Position numbers and translations under genes: made by a program
Assembly (NCBI RefSeq): GCF_000025965.1
Contig: NC_006513.1
Span: 3,775,400 to 3,839,399, forward strand
From: Aromatoleum aromaticum EbN1
Lineage (GTDB): Bacteria; Pseudomonadota; Gammaproteobacteria; Burkholderiales; Rhodocyclaceae
Length of the DNA stretch: 64,000 bases
Direction: 5' to 3'
The notes under the pieces: generated by a model
What the model was told of the DNA's origin: nothing
Seen by the model: the letters and a program-made list of their open reading frames with translations, nothing else
Databases searched by the model: none
Shown: piece by piece, positions 33,804-42,362 of the stretch
Numbering within the stretch: the first letter of the stretch is position 1
Layout of the letters: every line of letters starts with the position of its first letter

Positions 33804-34790
33804 ATGACTGCCCCGAGTGCCTCTCTCTTCGATTCTGACCAAGCGTGGCTGACCACCCCGCAGGAAGCGCTTGTCGCTTGGCTGATGGCCCCGGATTTCG
33901 TGATAACGAAGGCAGGGACGCAGCAGCCGCTGCGAGCGTCCTCGGTCGTCGTATATCGGGCGATGGGGAGCAAGTTCGTCCGCGAGGTCCTGCTCGGGGG
34001 AGACGGACGCCCGCTGAAAACCTGGCGGGACGTGGAGGCTGAAGACATTCACACTTTCCTCGCCAGGAACGAACTGAAGCGCGGCATCCGCAACCGGTAC
34101 GTGCGTCTCCTCGAGCGCCTCTTCGACCACTTGATGGCGAAGGGCATTGTTCCCGGCAACCCGGCCAGGGGGTTGGCGATCAAGGAACCCTCGAAGTCCA
34201 ACCAGTATAACGACAAGACACAATGGCTCACCGAGGCCCAGCAGGAAGCCGTGGTGGCCGCCCTGCCACAACCTGAAGGATGGAAAGGCGCGCGGAACCG
34301 GGCACTCGTCGCCACGGTTCTGGGCGGTGGCCTGAAGGTGAGCGAGGTCATCAAACTGACCAACGGCTGCGTCGGCCCCCGTCAGGAGGACGGCAGCCTC
34401 TACATTGATGTTTACCCGGCCGGGGCAGGACGCCGACACCGAACCCGGGTCGCGGTCTTTGCCGCGGCCATCCTGATGGAATGGATGACCACCAGGAAGC
34501 AGCTGACCATCCCAAGCGAACTGCTGTTCCCGGCCAAGCTGGCAGGTGGAGTACTGCACCCGGCGACAGTGTATCGGCAAGTCGCTGCAGTGCTGGCAGA
34601 GGCCAGGATCGACCCGACCCTCATCAAGCGTCGGGGAGCGAGGACCTTGCGGAACACATTCGCCATCAACGAGCTTGAGGAGGGCAAGCAGCCGGAGCTG
34701 GTGGGCGAATACCTCGGTCATCGGGCAGCTCGATCGACCAGGTACTACACGGCGCTGGTACGCAAGCCTTCTCCCTTTCGCGAAAAATAG
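33804..34790 (+). CDS. divergent tyrosine recombinase/integrase
   Basis: A 328-residue protein with an N-terminal SAM-like core-binding domain (about 20-125) and a C-terminal catalytic domain. The layout is that of XerC/D-type recombinases: GGGLKVSEVIKL at the box of catalytic Arg I, ARTLRNTF at box II, LGHRAARSTRYY at the end. Two catalytic positions differ from the family: Lys178 stands where Arg I is expected, and Arg280 replaces the histidine of H-x-x-R. Arg283, His306 and the nucleophile Tyr315 are kept. The ATG at 33804 is preferred to a TTG five codons upstream. It is convergent with the nine-gene operon and follows a nested inverted repeat. It may recombine a special site or be catalytically weakened. 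Confidence 0.8.
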   Translation: MTAPSASLFDSDQAWLTTPQEALVAWLMAPDFVITKAGTQQPLRASSVVVYRAMGSKFVREVLLGGDGRPLKTWRDVEAEDIHTFLARNELKRGIRNRYVRLLERLFDHLMAKGIVPGNPARGLAIKEPSKSNQYNDKTQWLTEAQQEAVVAALPQPEGWKGARNRALVATVLGGGLKVSEVIKLTNGCVGPRQEDGSLYIDVYPAGAGRRHRTRVAVFAAAILMEWMTTRKQLTIPSELLFPAKLAGGVLHPATVYRQVAAVLAEARIDPTLIKRRGARTLRNTFAINELEEGKQPELVGEYLGHRAARSTRYYTALVRKPSPFREK

Positions 34791-34828
34791 ACCTCGACCA
34801 CAGAAATCGTCGGAAGTTGGACGAAAAC

Positions 34829-35221
34829 TTAAGGGACTGGCGCAACGAACTCGCGATGCCGCAACGCAGCTTCGTCCACTGCTTGCTCGAGGGCCATCCC
34901 CTCCTCCATTCCGTCCATGATCATCCGTTGCAGGATGGCGCCGAGCATCTCAACGTTGGCAGCCATGAGCGGTTCGATCTCGCGTAGAAATTCACATGCA
35001 GGCGGGTCGTAAGCGTATGGCGCGAGAAACTCCTCAAGTATGCGACCGGTAGCGAGCGCATAGCACATATCGTAGATCAGGTTGAACGTGCGCTGAAACT
35101 GCAACCCGTCGCTGCTGCCCACGTTCATGCGGATTTCCTCGCCAAGGTCACGCCGAAAATCCGCCAGCATGTACCTCACCTTCGCCCTGACGACGTCTTC
35201 TGCGGTGAATTCCCATTCCAT
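34829..35221 (-). CDS. small acidic helical protein, last gene of the molybdoenzyme operon
   Basis: A 130-residue protein that I do not recognise. It begins MEWEFTAEDVVRAKVRYMLA, is predicted almost fully helical, acidic and Met-rich, and has two cysteines (DMCYA and PPACEFL). There is no signal peptide, so it is cytoplasmic. The ATG at 35221 has GGAGGAGG seven bases before it, which rules out the longer start at 35254. It lies 25 bases after the polyferredoxin gene. A role in maturation or regulation of the oxidoreductase is an inference from position only. Confidence 0.75.
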   Translation of the reverse strand: MEWEFTAEDVVRAKVRYMLADFRRDLGEEIRMNVGSSDGLQFQRTFNLIYDMCYALATGRILEEFLAPYAYDPPACEFLREIEPLMAANVEMLGAILQRMIMDGMEEGMALEQAVDEAALRHREFVAPVP

Positions 35222-35246
35222 GACGACTCCTCCTCCGTGTCTGGGC

Positions 35247-36374
35247 TCAGCCAAAGATAGCGGTGAACGCGTCCTCGTCGTCGCGACAGATCGGACAGGT
35301 TTCCCGTGTGGTATGCGAAACGAAGTGCCGGTCGCAACGCGAACAGCGCTGCTTCGACCTGGCCAGCAGCACTCGGGCGGGCTGTTCCGGCCGAGCGTCG
35401 AAGTTCACATCGGCGTCGAGCACACGCGGCTGACAGACCTCCAGACAAACGGCGCACCCGACGCAGCGGTCGGTGTCGAACTTGAGTTGCCAGTCGGCAG
35501 GCGACTCCTCGATCTCGATTGCCCCCGTCGGACAAACCCGAAAACAGGCTTCGCAGGTGGTGCAACCGGGCTGCAGCGACAATGCCATCAGTGGCAGCGC
35601 TTCGTGAAGGGGGACCGAAAACGGCTGGTCATCCCGGCGCTCGCACACGATCTGCAACAGTTCGCGGCGCTCGGGCAGTGCGTACGCTCCCGGTCGTATC
35701 GCCTTGTCGGGTGTAGGCAGCGAAGATGAGGTGGGTTCAGTCGCCTGAGCCAGCTCGTCCGCCCCGCGACCGACCAGGCGGCGGAACCATTGTCGACGGC
35801 TCGCCGCGAAGCTGCTGCCTCTCTCGATGGTCGGCGGCGATGTATTTCCAGACTCCACCTCCGGGGCGACCCAGTCAGCGCGGGCATCCGCTGTTCCAGC
35901 CGCTTTTGTCAGAACCTCGCAGGCCTCCAGATTGAGCGCGAGCTGCGCAGCGCCCCGTGCACCGTGCGCGCACTCGCCGCAATGACTCGCGCCGCGCATC
36001 GTCACCGGAATTCGGCGTTTCGCCAGATACGCCAGGCTGCCCGCATCCACCGCACCAAGGCAGGGTACGACCGCGTCGGCGTCGGCGACGGCGACGGCGC
36101 CGGAAGGCGCGCAGGCGATCGTGAAACGATCCTGTCGAATCGCCTGCCGCAACATGTCCATCGGCTTGAAACCGCCACTTGCCAAAGCATCGGTGGGACA
36201 GGCCGTCACGCACAGCGCGCAGTTCTGGCAGCGAACAGAGTCGATGGTGACGCCCTCGTCGGAGAGGATAATCGCCTCGTGAGGACAGGCCGCCGTACAA
36301 CGTCGGCATTCGCTGTACCGAAAGCGGTAGCGGGTGCAGCGGCTGGCGCGAAACTCAGGGTAGGCGATGCTCAC
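35247..36374 (-). CDS. polyferredoxin with C-terminal zinc-ribbon-like motif
   Basis: A 375-residue cytoplasmic Fe-S protein. The N-terminal pair of cluster motifs is an irregular C-x9-C-x2-C-x3-C (13-30) and a regular C-x2-C-x2-C-x3-CP (49-59). A middle region has further cysteines (ASHCGECAHG). A C-terminal pair, CTTCEACFRVCP and CVGCAVCLEVCQ, would hold two more [4Fe-4S] clusters, and the tail CSRCDRH...CPIC is zinc-ribbon- or rubredoxin-like. The GTG start overlaps the stop of the rhodanese-like gene (GTGA), showing translational coupling. It may pass electrons between cytoplasmic donors and the membrane complex, or assist cluster insertion. No domain reveals a substrate. Confidence 0.75.
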   Translation of the reverse strand: MSIAYPEFRASRCTRYRFRYSECRRCTAACPHEAIILSDEGVTIDSVRCQNCALCVTACPTDALASGGFKPMDMLRQAIRQDRFTIACAPSGAVAVADADAVVPCLGAVDAGSLAYLAKRRIPVTMRGASHCGECAHGARGAAQLALNLEACEVLTKAAGTADARADWVAPEVESGNTSPPTIERGSSFAASRRQWFRRLVGRGADELAQATEPTSSSLPTPDKAIRPGAYALPERRELLQIVCERRDDQPFSVPLHEALPLMALSLQPGCTTCEACFRVCPTGAIEIEESPADWQLKFDTDRCVGCAVCLEVCQPRVLDADVNFDARPEQPARVLLARSKQRCSRCDRHFVSHTTRETCPICRDDEDAFTAIFG

Positions 36375-36841
36375 TTGGGCGCCGTCCGTAGTTGCTGCAA
36401 GGCCGGCCCCTGCTCGCAGGTGTTCTTCGGTATGACGAACTGGACCGCCCTCCCCCCCGGCGGCTCTGCGCTGATGGCACTGACGACACTCTCCCAGGCA
36501 TCGACACCCCCCTCGACCGCGAAAACGGTCTTGCCAGGGTGGGCAGCGGCAATTTTTTCGGCCACGCTCAGAGCCCTGGCATCATCATCGGCAACCACCA
36601 CGACCGCGGCGACCGGATCGATTCGGATGCCTTCGCGATAGACCAACGCTTCCGCGATCGCGCGGGATTGTCGCTGCGCGTCACTGCGCGCATCGATCAC
36701 GCAACACGGGGGACTGGCACGCAATGCCAGCTTGAGCTGGGTCTCGTTGCGCAGGCTTGCCGCCGCCTGAGCGGGCGCGGTAACGCCGATGAAAGTGGCG
36801 ACGATCAGGGCATGAATGATGAATTTCGCCCGCATGGTCAT
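36371..36841 (-). CDS. periplasmic rhodanese-like protein lacking the catalytic cysteine
   Basis: A 156-residue protein with a Sec signal peptide (MTMRAKFIIHALIVATFIGV, cleavage after AQAAA). The rest follows the rhodanese fold: CCVIDARSDAQ, an AAVVVVADDDARALSVAEKI strand-loop-helix where the active-site loop should be, and the closing VFAVEGGVDAWESVV. The loop reads ADDDAR, so the persulfide-forming cysteine is missing. An unusual Cys-Cys pair stands just before the first conserved Asp-Ala-Arg. Start and stop overlap both neighbours. It may bind a sulfur or metalloid ligand, or be a structural or redox partner, not a sulfurtransferase. Confidence 0.7.
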   Translation of the reverse strand: MTMRAKFIIHALIVATFIGVTAPAQAAASLRNETQLKLALRASPPCCVIDARSDAQRQSRAIAEALVYREGIRIDPVAAVVVVADDDARALSVAEKIAAAHPGKTVFAVEGGVDAWESVVSAISAEPPGGRAVQFVIPKNTCEQGPALQQLRTAPK

Positions 36842-37527
36842 GCGTCCTCGACAGCAGGTGAGACGGCGTCGGACGGCGACACGGCCGGCAGCAACTCGGC
36901 ACGTCGCGCAAAGAGACTTGGCGACAGCGCAATCTGCGCCGCCTTGCCGTATGCCACCCAGTCGGCGAGCGCCGGTTCGGATTGCCGACGCGGCGCAATC
37001 CACAGACGTTCGCCCAGATCCTCTACCAGGCCTGCGCACAGGTTGAGATCGGTGTCATCGACGATGTCGACCTGCACGAGCGCGATCGAGACGCCGCGCT
37101 TCTTCATCTCGCCGAGCCACCAGTTCGCCCGGATATCCGTTGCACTGTCGTCGGCGCGCAGGATCTCCCAGCCCGCTTCGCACAGCGATGGCGTCACGAC
37201 GCGAAAATCGGCATTCGATACCATGTCGAATGACCATGCGACCTCCATGCGACGCGCGGGAACGAAAACACCGATCCGCTCGGCGCCAAACCGCGCAACG
37301 AGCCTTGGAACAAGTTCCGCGTCGCGCAGCGCGGCCTCTCCGAGCAACACCCGCCGAGCGCCGGCGGCGAGCAGCTCACTTGCCCGCGCCTCGCCTTCAG
37401 CGGGCAGGATGATTGCGACGGCCGAGGCGAGCCGAGCGCCAACGGCATCTCCATCGATGACGAACACCTCTGCATCGACATCGGGCGGAGTCTCGGAGGC
37501 GCCGACAAGGCATGCGCATCGGATCAT
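36838..37527 (-). CDS. unrecognised 229-residue protein of the molybdoenzyme operon
   Basis: I do not recognise a family with confidence. The protein is soluble, without signal peptide, and alternates hydrophobic strands and helices (VFVIDGDAVGARLASAVAII, GARRVLLGEAALRDAELV, RIGVFVPARRM, SIALVQVDIVDDTDLNLCAG, LGERLWIAPR). This is compatible with a beta/alpha barrel; the VDIVDDTDL segment faintly recalls HisA/HisF-type barrels, a weak hint only. It overlaps its neighbours by four bases on each side (ATGA), so it is firmly part of the operon. Function unknown. Confidence 0.7.
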   Translation of the reverse strand: MIRCACLVGASETPPDVDAEVFVIDGDAVGARLASAVAIILPAEGEARASELLAAGARRVLLGEAALRDAELVPRLVARFGAERIGVFVPARRMEVAWSFDMVSNADFRVVTPSLCEAGWEILRADDSATDIRANWWLGEMKKRGVSIALVQVDIVDDTDLNLCAGLVEDLGERLWIAPRRQSEPALADWVAYGKAAQIALSPSLFARRAELLPAVSPSDAVSPAVEDA

Positions 37528-37976
37528 GACGGCAGCTCTCCATTGTGCTCGAACTTCGCGTAAACAAAGGGAAACATAGGGTTCTCGCCGGCCGCTGGCA
37601 GCGATGCGATCAGCGGGCGTAGTTCCTGGAGCGAGCCGATGATCGGATCGATCTGCACACCCAGAAAGTGCGGCCGGTACTTGCCGAGCACCACGAGCGC
37701 ATTGTCCAGCAACAGCAGCGCGCCCTCCTGGTTGTGGTTCTGCGTGAAGAACAGCGCAAGCGTGGCAAACGCAAGCCCCTGCAGAAACTCGGCCTCGGGG
37801 TCACGCGTGCCCAGCACGCAGTTGCGGATCAATCTCGACCAGCGTTCATTGAGCAGGTCGTGCAGTGCGCAGAGTTCGTTGCCGTTCCACAGCGCAGCGA
37901 CTTCCGTCCAGTCGATTTCCGACAGCACCTGGCGATCGGGCGCAAGAATGGGTCGGGTTTGAAGATCGAGCAGCAT
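37524..37976 (-). CDS. DUF309-family protein
   Basis: A 150-residue cytoplasmic helical protein. The segments ALWNGNELCALHDLLNERW, EFLQGLAFATLALFFTQNHN and NALVVLGKYRPHFLGVQIDP follow the DUF309 pattern: a helix with H-x-x-L-E/N-x-x-W, then F-L-Q-G-L and a P-x-x-x-G turn. The family's role is unknown. I start at 37976, 17 bases after the TorD-like gene, because similarity begins there. Its presence in a molybdoenzyme operon suggests a maturation or stability factor; that is inference. Confidence 0.7.
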   Translation of the reverse strand: MLLDLQTRPILAPDRQVLSEIDWTEVAALWNGNELCALHDLLNERWSRLIRNCVLGTRDPEAEFLQGLAFATLALFFTQNHNQEGALLLLDNALVVLGKYRPHFLGVQIDPIIGSLQELRPLIASLPAAGENPMFPFVYAKFEHNGELPS

Positions 37977-37993
37977 GGTCGGGTCCCTCGCCG

Positions 37994-38830
37994 TCAACGC
38001 AGGTCGTGAAGCGTATGCACGGGGGCCGCACGGCTCGGGCCCGTTGGTGCCCCTTCGCAACTGTTGCAGACGGGCTCGTCGGGGTTGAACTCCACCCGGA
38101 TCTCGGCCTTCGGCACGACTGCCCGACCGTGGTCGAGATCGTCGATGCGCAACCCCATCGCCGCGATTTCCTCGTCCGCGAACCCACCCAGGAAACGCGC
38201 CATCTCGCGATAGAACGAGTGCTCGGCTGCCTGCTCGATCAAGCGCGCATAGCCGCGCACCCAGCGCCCCAGGTGCTGCGTCCAGAAGCGCTTCACCTCG
38301 CGTTCCAAACGCCGGTAATCGGCCTCATCGCCGCGCGCGAGGGCCAGGCTGCAGCGCTCCAGCAGCTCGGCAACGAACATGAGCTCGACTCCGAGCTGGT
38401 CCGGAAACACCTCGAAGCGGCCCTTGTGCAACGCGAAACCCCACTTCGCGTAGGTCTGCCCGACCTTGAAATGCGGGTCCTGCCTGTAGCGTCCGGTCAG
38501 CCGCACCGACTCGACCGGTGGAAAGCCACCGGTCGCCGCGAACAGCGTCGTGTATTCGCACGCCAGACGCTCGACCAGGGACTCGGTGTCCGGCAAGGTG
38601 AAATCCACATCGAATCGCACCCCCACGCCGGCAAGGCTTTGCAGCACCTCCGGCCGGCGCATCGCCTGCACGAACGACGGCCCCGGTTCCTCGACGAAAG
38701 CGCCCGCCAGCAACCGATACACATCCGCGCGGGCCGCACACTCGGCGCCCAGCTCAGCGGGCAAAAGGCGTGGTCCGGCGAAGTCGGCCGATACGCCGTC
38801 GTCTTCGATCGCAAGCAAGGTTTTCAGCAT
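37994..38830 (-). CDS. TorD/DmsD-family molybdoenzyme chaperone
   Basis: A 278-residue all-helical protein. The RADVYRLLAGAFVEEPGPSF start, the LACEYTTLFAATGGFPPVES segment and the GVELMFVAELLERC helix are those of TorD-like chaperones, which bind the Tat signal of the catalytic subunit and hold it until cofactor loading. It lies 12 bases after the catalytic-subunit gene. A C-terminal CNSC pair is an addition not usual in TorD and might bind metal. Confidence 0.85.
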   Translation of the reverse strand: MLKTLLAIEDDGVSADFAGPRLLPAELGAECAARADVYRLLAGAFVEEPGPSFVQAMRRPEVLQSLAGVGVRFDVDFTLPDTESLVERLACEYTTLFAATGGFPPVESVRLTGRYRQDPHFKVGQTYAKWGFALHKGRFEVFPDQLGVELMFVAELLERCSLALARGDEADYRRLEREVKRFWTQHLGRWVRGYARLIEQAAEHSFYREMARFLGGFADEEIAAMGLRIDDLDHGRAVVPKAEIRVEFNPDEPVCNSCEGAPTGPSRAAPVHTLHDLR

Positions 38831-38842
38831 GGTGGCTCCTGT

Positions 38843-41476
38843 TCAGTGTCCGCCGGACGCCTTGGGCTTCACGCTTTCCGGCCCCGCCCAGGCCGCCATC
38901 TCGGGGTGCATCCTGCGATGCAGGTCCCCGGTGTACGCGTAGCGCATGGTTTCCTTGTAGGCCGCGTAATGCTTGTCCCAGTCGCCCTGGATGTCGCCGT
39001 ACTTGTCGTCCGGTCCTGCCTTGCTGACCTTCACCACGGTGTCGTACCAGCCCTGTGAGCCGCCGATCGGATCCGCGACTACCGGGATGATCGCGTTCGG
39101 ATGCACGCCGCGGTCGTCCCACCACACGTTGTCGAGGTCGGGATCATCGGTGCCACCGAAGGCCGGCTTGTCCTTCAGCTTCAGCGTCGCCAGCCTTCCA
39201 TATTCCCAGTGGCCGAAACCGGTCGCGATCGAGATCACCTTCGGGTGGATGCCTTCAGTGACGTAGGCCTTGGTGACGAGATAGCCGACCGAGCTCTCGA
39301 CCCGCACCAGGTCGCCGGTCCTCACGCCGAGCTTCTTCGCCGTCTCCGGGTTCATCCAGGCCGGGTTGCTGTGCGCGATCTCGGCCAGCCACTTCACCGC
39401 CGCCGTGCGGGATTGCTTGTGCACGTTGAGCTTGAAGGTCGACAGGATCATCTCGTCGTCCTTCATGGTTTCGTGCCACGGGATGCGCTTGAAGGTGGGC
39501 ATCGGATTGAAACCGTACTCGGCCCACTCATCGACGCGCACGTTGATCAGCCGGTTGCCGGTGGGGAAGCCCACGTAGTCGCGGCCGTTCCGGCGGATGC
39601 CGATCGCCTTGCCGTTCTTCGTGATCAGTCCGTGCGCGTCCACCATCGCGCCTTCCATGTCGGTGGCCGACAGTTCCTTCTTGTACAGGCTGTACTCGGC
39701 CTGGATCTCACGCCCGGTCTTGTCGGTGACCTTGCCGGTCCTGGGGTCGAGCGTGCCGTAGATCGGCCACACGCCGTGCTTCTTCAGAAAGTCGAGCCCG
39801 CCCGCCTCCTTCAGCCCGGGCACGTTGTCGAAGTGGTGGCGCATGTAGTCTTCGCCATCCTTGAACTCCCAGAACTGTTTCATGCCGCGAGAGCCGTCCG
39901 GGTCGAGCTTCCAGATGATGTCGCGCAGCAGAACACGGTTCTCGCGCGATTCGCCGAGCGACTTGTGCACCGGCTGGCGGATGCCCAGCCACGGCCACAG
40001 CGAGTTCGGCATCGACTCGGGCTCCCAGCGCTCGAGGTAGGGGCAGTCGGGCAGGATGATGTCGGCCAGCGCCGTCTCCTCACCCATGTGCGAGCTCATC
40101 GAGATGAAGTACGGGATCAGCTTCTCGTCGCGGTACAGCTTGCCCCACACCGCCTGCGCGCCCGGGTTGGTGTAGACCGGGTTGTCCTGGTAGGTGAAGG
40201 CGACGTTGATCTTCTGCCGCCCCTCGGCAATCCAGAACGGCACCAGGTGGCTGACCTTGTGCGCGGCGAGCGGATACTCGGGAGGGTGCGCGAGCACTGA
40301 ATCCTGCGTCGGTCCCGGCGGCTGCGGCATCGGCTGCGGCCAGCCCATGCCGCGCGGCAGACAGTAGCCGCCACGCTTCTCCACGTTGCCGGTGATGATC
40401 GGCAGCATCATGCAGGCCTTTTCGTTGTACGAGCCGTACAGGTGCTTGGCCGGGCCACGGTAGGTGAACAGCGTCGCCGGCTTGGTGGTGGCGAACTCGC
40501 GCGCGATGCGCTCGATCGTCTGCACCGGCACGCCGGAGATCTTCGATGCCCACTCCGGGGTGTATTGCGCGTAGTGCGCCTTCAGTTCATCGACCGTGAC
40601 GTTGGTCCAGGTGTCGATGAACTCGCTGTCCTGCAGGTCCTCGCGCAGGATCACGTGGCCGATCGCCAGCGCCACCGCGCCGTCGGTGGCGGGGAACACC
40701 GGAATCCACTCGTCCGAGAAACCGGCGGTGTTCGACAGGCGCACATCGAAGGTGACGATCTTCATGTGGTTGTCCACCCGGCCTTCGGTCACGCGCTGGG
40801 ACAACGGATTGTGGAAGTAGGCCGCCTCGAGGATGTTGGAGCCGAAGTTCAGCACGTACTTGGCGTTGGCGAAGTCGGGCGTTTCGATGTCCGGCCCCCA
40901 GGTCGGCTCCTGGCCAACTTTCTTTGACGATTCGCACACCGAGGTGTGATTGAGCACGGTCGCCGAGCCGAGCGTCTTCATGAAACGCTCGAGTGTGCCG
41001 CCGGTGCGGTTGCGCCCCCACTTCAGCATGATCGTGTTGGGGTCTTCCTTCAGCGCGGCATCGAGCTTCCCGGCGACCTCGGTGAGCGCTTCGTCCCAGG
41101 TGATGCGCTTCCACTTGCCCTCGCCGCGTGCCCCGATCCGCTTGAGCGGATACAGGATGCGATCGGGGTCGTAGCTGTACCACATACCGGAATTGCCCTT
41201 GGCGCACAGGCGGCCGCGCGTCGAGACGTGTTCCGGATTGCCTTCGAGTTTCACGACGCGATCGTTTTCGACGTAGGCGATGGCGCCGTCCTGGATGTTG
41301 CAGACATGGCAGTTCACCGGGATCGCCTTGCGCTCGGCGGCGTTGGCCGGGTTGAAATCCTTGCCCCCCAGTTCGTTTTCCATTGCGTGCAGCAATCGGG
41401 GTGCGGCGGCTGCCGCGGCCGTGGTGCCGGCACTGACCTGCAGGAAGGTGCGGCGGGTGATTTTCGGGAAGTCCAT
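38843..41476 (-). CDS. Tat-exported molybdopterin oxidoreductase, catalytic subunit
   Basis: An 877-residue DMSO-reductase-superfamily enzyme with bis-MGD cofactor. A Tat signal (TRRTFLQVS, residues 7-15) sends it to the periplasm. The Fe-S motif is Cys56-x2-Cys59-x3-Asp63-x27-Cys91: the third cysteine is replaced by Asp with spacing otherwise exact. Cys181 in SVCESSKK is at the place of the Mo-ligand cysteine of the PsrA/PhsA/TtrA/ArrA group. Later cofactor segments include FTYRGPAKHLYGSYNEKACM, YFISMSSHMGEETALADIIL, and the C-terminal cap with MNPETAKKLGVRTGDLVRV. Order Fe-S, anchor, catalytic subunit recalls ttrBCA and srdBCA. Candidate substrates are selenate, arsenate/arsenite, tetrathionate or polysulfide, and PadB (phenylacetyl-CoA oxidation) has similar architecture. 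I cannot choose among them. Confidence 0.9.
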   Translation of the reverse strand: MDFPKITRRTFLQVSAGTTAAAAAAPRLLHAMENELGGKDFNPANAAERKAIPVNCHVCNIQDGAIAYVENDRVVKLEGNPEHVSTRGRLCAKGNSGMWYSYDPDRILYPLKRIGARGEGKWKRITWDEALTEVAGKLDAALKEDPNTIMLKWGRNRTGGTLERFMKTLGSATVLNHTSVCESSKKVGQEPTWGPDIETPDFANAKYVLNFGSNILEAAYFHNPLSQRVTEGRVDNHMKIVTFDVRLSNTAGFSDEWIPVFPATDGAVALAIGHVILREDLQDSEFIDTWTNVTVDELKAHYAQYTPEWASKISGVPVQTIERIAREFATTKPATLFTYRGPAKHLYGSYNEKACMMLPIITGNVEKRGGYCLPRGMGWPQPMPQPPGPTQDSVLAHPPEYPLAAHKVSHLVPFWIAEGRQKINVAFTYQDNPVYTNPGAQAVWGKLYRDEKLIPYFISMSSHMGEETALADIILPDCPYLERWEPESMPNSLWPWLGIRQPVHKSLGESRENRVLLRDIIWKLDPDGSRGMKQFWEFKDGEDYMRHHFDNVPGLKEAGGLDFLKKHGVWPIYGTLDPRTGKVTDKTGREIQAEYSLYKKELSATDMEGAMVDAHGLITKNGKAIGIRRNGRDYVGFPTGNRLINVRVDEWAEYGFNPMPTFKRIPWHETMKDDEMILSTFKLNVHKQSRTAAVKWLAEIAHSNPAWMNPETAKKLGVRTGDLVRVESSVGYLVTKAYVTEGIHPKVISIATGFGHWEYGRLATLKLKDKPAFGGTDDPDLDNVWWDDRGVHPNAIIPVVADPIGGSQGWYDTVVKVSKAGPDDKYGDIQGDWDKHYAAYKETMRYAYTGDLHRRMHPEMAAWAGPESVKPKASGGH

Positions 41477-41500
41477 TTCGAGATCTCCTTGCCTGGCCGG

Positions 41501-42352
41501 TCAGTACAGGGTCTGCAACTGTTGGGGGCCCATCAGCAGCGCGTAACGCAGCGCCGCCCCGCCCGCGAGCACGAGCAGGCCGGCCAGCACCACACCGAAC
41601 TGCTGGCGGCCGAAAGGCGCGAGCAGCAGCGCGATCGGCGCTGCGGTGCCGGCAACGATGCCGATCCCGACGAAGATCAGTCCCATCGTGCCAGTCGTGA
41701 GGATCAGGTAAGTCAGCTCCTGCGCCGAGCCGCCGTAGTGGGTCGTGCCGAGGATGGACACCAGCATCACGCCGACCGCGCCGGTCGACCACAGCAGGTA
41801 CTGGCGCAGCGTGGCCTGGGTCGCAGCGTTGCTGCCAGCCAGCAGGGACGCCACTGCGGAGCCCGATGCTATTGCCATCGCAACGAACAGCACCGGCATG
41901 ATCGGGGTGTTCCACACCGGCCGCGACTGATGCACCGTGAGGTCGAAGCCGGTGTAGATCGGCAGGCCGAGCGCCAGCAGCGCCGCGATTGCCGCCAGCC
42001 ACCTGCCGCCCCCGCCCCGGCGCAGCACGAACAGATAGGCCACCAGCGCGATGCCGAAGGCGACGATGTTCAGCGCCCCCCAGGCCAGCGGCGAGCCGAA
42101 GTTGAGATAGAAGGGATTGAGGATGTTGAGAAAGCGCAGCGGCTGGGACAGATCCACGATCAGCAGCACGCCGCCGATCACGAGCAGGGCGAGCGCGCCC
42201 CAGGCCGCACTCGCGCGGATCGGCCTGAGCGCTTCGTCGTGCCACGACAGGAAGGACAGGAAAGCCAGGCCGGCGACGATGCCGATGACGAAGAAGTAGA
42301 TCGCGTAGGTCGCGTGCCACGACACATCGTGGAACCAGACGTAGTCACCCAT
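41501..42352 (-). CDS. NrfD/PsrC-type membrane anchor subunit
   Basis: A 283-residue membrane protein with about eight hydrophobic helices and short loops, beginning MGDYVWFHDVSWHATYAIYF. Length and helix pattern match NrfD/PsrC/TtrC-like quinone-binding subunits without haem. It anchors the periplasmic Fe-S and Mo subunits and exchanges electrons with the quinone pool. It lies ten bases after the Fe-S gene and 24 before the catalytic one. Confidence 0.88.
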   Translation of the reverse strand: MGDYVWFHDVSWHATYAIYFFVIGIVAGLAFLSFLSWHDEALRPIRASAAWGALALLVIGGVLLIVDLSQPLRFLNILNPFYLNFGSPLAWGALNIVAFGIALVAYLFVLRRGGGGRWLAAIAALLALGLPIYTGFDLTVHQSRPVWNTPIMPVLFVAMAIASGSAVASLLAGSNAATQATLRQYLLWSTGAVGVMLVSILGTTHYGGSAQELTYLILTTGTMGLIFVGIGIVAGTAAPIALLLAPFGRQQFGVVLAGLLVLAGGAALRYALLMGPQQLQTLY

Positions 42353-42362
42353 GGTTGTCTCC

